From assembly GCA_024641095.1 (NCBI GenBank), contig JAHEDR010000001.1, positions 62,001 to 126,000 on the forward strand: 64,000 nucleotides of DNA, given 5' to 3'. The notes under the pieces are model-generated. The model was given only the letters and a program-made list of their open reading frames with translations, did no database searches and had not been told where the DNA came from. The DNA comes from Rhodoluna sp. Lineage in GTDB: Bacteria > Actinomycetota > Actinomycetes > Actinomycetales > Microbacteriaceae. Positions 62,481 to 64,000 of the stretch are shown here, piece by piece; position 1 is the first letter of the stretch; each line of letters begins with the position of its first letter. The translations under genes and the position numbers were made by a program.

Positions 62481-64000
62481 ATGGCACTTCGAGCCGCCAT
62501 TGATTGGGCGCTCGGTCTCTTCCGCCGATTCCTGCAGGTTCGCGCTGTTTTCACGACCGTAGTGCTTTCTGGTGTTGCACTGCTTGTTGTGGGCGGGTTT
62601 CTTTCTTACTCAATTGGTAATGGTCTTTATCAAACTCGCGTCTCTCAGATTCTTGCTGAGTCAGAGCGCGGGGTAGTAGAGGTTCAAAATACTTTCTCTG
62701 CTTCTACGGTCACCGATGAAATTGCGCTGCAGTCGCTTCTAAATTCCGTGGTTCCTTCACTTGAATCTTCTGGAACTAGCGATTCAAGAAAAGTTGCTCT
62801 GCTTAGAACGCCCGGCCAAGTTGGTGCACAGATTCTGCAAAGCCCTATCTCTGCCGATCTTGATACTGCGGTTATTCCGGTTGATCTAAAGTCTCAGGTT
62901 AGAAATTCCACCGGCCGGCTTACCTATCAGGCAATTGGTTTGCCTCAGATTAACGGATCGGTGCACCCGGGTGTTGTCGTTGGTGCACCAATCGAAATTC
63001 CATTGGCGGGCAAGTACGAGCTGTACCTTGTTTTTGACTTGAATGGTGAGCAGCAGACTCTTGATTTTGTGCAGAGCGTTTTGTTCTGGGGCATGCTCAT
63101 TCTGTTGTTCATGATTGGTGCGGTTAGCTACTTCGTGACTAACTGGCTGGTTAGGCCGGTACAGGTAGCGGCCGAGGTTTCCGAGGAAATCGCCGAAGGT
63201 GCATTGGACCGCCGCCTCACCGAACGCGGTGAAGACGTTATTGCAACCTTGGCTAGATCTTTCAACCGCATGGCCGATTCGCTTCAAAAACAAATTACAA
63301 AACTTGCCAGCGTTTCCAAGATGCAACAAAGATTTGTGTCCGATGTTTCGCACGAACTTAGAACACCGCTGACCACTATCAAACTTGCCGGTGACGTTAT
63401 TTTTGCCAGCCGCGAAAAGCTTGAGCCAGCCGCCAAGCGTTCGGCCGAGTTGATGCACGACCAGATTGAACGCTTTGAAGTCTTGCTAAACGACCTGCTA
63501 GAAATTTCCCGGTACGACGCCGGTGCCGTGGCCGCCGACCTTGAGATTCAGGACCTCAACGGAATCGTTGGTTCGGCAATCGCCGGTCTTGAGCCTTTGG
63601 CGCAGAGTCGCGGTTCGTTAATTGAAATTGAAATTCCTGCTGGACCGGTTGATGTTGAAGTTGATGGCCGCCGCATTGAGCGACTAGTGCGAAACCTTTT
63701 GGCAAACGCAATCGAGCACGGTGAATCGCGCCCAATCCGAGTTGCGGTAGGGCTCAGCGATTCTGCAGTGGCCGTAAGTGTGACCGATGCTGGTGTTGGT
63801 ATGTCGCGTGCAGAAGTCGACCGCGTATTCGACCGCTTCTGGCGAGCAGACCCTGCACGTAAGCGCACCACCGGTGGTACCGGTTTGGGCCTTGCAATTT
63901 CACTTGAAGACACCCAGCTACATGGCGGCTGGTTGCAGGTGTGGGCAAAGCCAAACGAAGGTGCTTCATTTAGGTTGACCCTGCCAAGACGTCAGGGCAT
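62481..64000 (+). CDS. mtrB: Sensor histidine kinase MtrB (3' end outside window)
   Basis: The first 506 codons are visible. Two helices (about 22-47 and 195-218) flank an outer domain of about 145 residues; a HAMP segment follows. His291 in VSDVSHELRTPLTTIK is the phospho-histidine. The ATPase domain shows NLLANAIEHG (N), DAGVGM (G1), FDRFWRADPARKR (F) and GGTGLGLAIS (G2). It begins immediately after the mtrA stop. lpqB would be expected next, outside the window. Confidence 0.96.
   Translation, partial: MALRAAIDWALGLFRRFLQVRAVFTTVVLSGVALLVVGGFLSYSIGNGLYQTRVSQILAESERGVVEVQNTFSASTVTDEIALQSLLNSVVPSLESSGTSDSRKVALLRTPGQVGAQILQSPISADLDTAVIPVDLKSQVRNSTGRLTYQAIGLPQINGSVHPGVVVGAPIEIPLAGKYELYLVFDLNGEQQTLDFVQSVLFWGMLILLFMIGAVSYFVTNWLVRPVQVAAEVSEEIAEGALDRRLTERGEDVIATLARSFNRMADSLQKQITKLASVSKMQQRFVSDVSHELRTPLTTIKLAGDVIFASREKLEPAAKRSAELMHDQIERFEVLLNDLLEISRYDAGAVAADLEIQDLNGIVGSAIAGLEPLAQSRGSLIEIEIPAGPVDVEVDGRRIERLVRNLLANAIEHGESRPIRVAVGLSDSAVAVSVTDAGVGMSRAEVDRVFDRFWRADPARKRTTGGTGLGLAISLEDTQLHGGWLQVWAKPNEGASFRLTLPRRQG

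Noticed and set aside
62886-63458. 190-codon open frame on the minus strand inside mtrB
   Set aside because: It lies antisense to the well-supported kinase coding sequence, has no start context, and its product (Cys/His/Asn-rich, low complexity) matches nothing; a reverse-frame shadow.
1-64000. Mobile elements, phage genes, defence systems, CRISPR arrays, rRNA and tRNA genes
   Set aside because: Both strands were read for transposase, integrase, Cas and tRNA-like patterns; none was found, apart from the orphan methyltransferase listed above.

Overview
The window reads as a compact actinobacterial chromosome segment, most likely Microbacteriaceae. The lineage markers are MtrA/MtrB, a WhiB protein with four cysteines, a separate acyl-CoA carboxylase epsilon subunit, a cysteine-less LpdA-type flavoprotein, GTP-dependent PEP carboxykinase and an sdhCDAB operon. 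GC content looks moderate (near half, judged by eye), intergenic gaps are very short and many stop/start codons overlap. That combination suggests a streamlined, possibly freshwater, member related to the Rhodoluna/Aquiluna type; this placement is inference.

Layout. 1-915: C-terminal part of a surface protein. 931-4312: one-carbon metabolism (purU, a 42-residue membrane protein, glyA, folD). 4349-10072: an ABC exporter, an orphan adenine methyltransferase, an ABC-2 exporter operon and a small membrane protein. 10091-13536: riboflavin operon ribD-ribE-ribBA-ribH behind an FMN riboswitch. 13564-15421: trpS, xth. 15606-17408: pckG with a two-site operator. 17409-20803: sdhCDAB. 20912-22030: manC. 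22093-30785: a nucleoside uptake and salvage block (BMP lipoprotein, ATPase, two permeases, cdd, deoA, add, then PTS EIIA and EIIB). 30828-33307: a phosphosugar mutase and punA. 33340-34758: lpdA. 34810-44432: acyl-CoA carboxylase block (biotinylated alpha subunit, maf, epsilon, beta, birA), interrupted by an RNA methyltransferase and a NarL-type two-component system with an extra kinase-like protein. 44437-46621: PH-domain membrane protein, purK, purE. 46711-58394: cell-envelope genes (LCP protein, lipoprotein, 887-residue wall protein, O-antigen-ligase-like protein, manA, whiB, large glycosyltransferase, DUF5719 protein). 58391-64000: metallopeptidase-like protein, manB, ahcY, mtrA and the start of mtrB.

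How the genes fit together. The nucleoside block imports nucleosides, deaminates and phosphorolyses them, and the nearby mutase and purine phosphorylase could complete sugar-phosphate recovery. manC, manA and manB together supply GDP-mannose for the glycosyltransferases in the envelope block. BirA would biotinylate the carboxylase alpha subunit. As I recall it, most of this content matches the M. tuberculosis interval from mtrB to sdhB in gene neighbourhoods, so the window is largely conserved core.

Regulation visible in the sequence includes an FMN riboswitch, a pair of GTATAC-centred operators at pckG, a perfect inverted repeat at the whiB promoter, and many start codons that sit 6-7 nt behind a TAnnCT-like -10 box, which implies leaderless mRNAs. 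No tRNA, rRNA, insertion sequence, prophage or CRISPR array was seen. The less ordinary items are the soluble PTS pair without a membrane subunit, the kinase-like third member of the two-component operon, the orphan methyltransferase, a candidate small RNA at about 41480-41580, and the large LysM wall protein.
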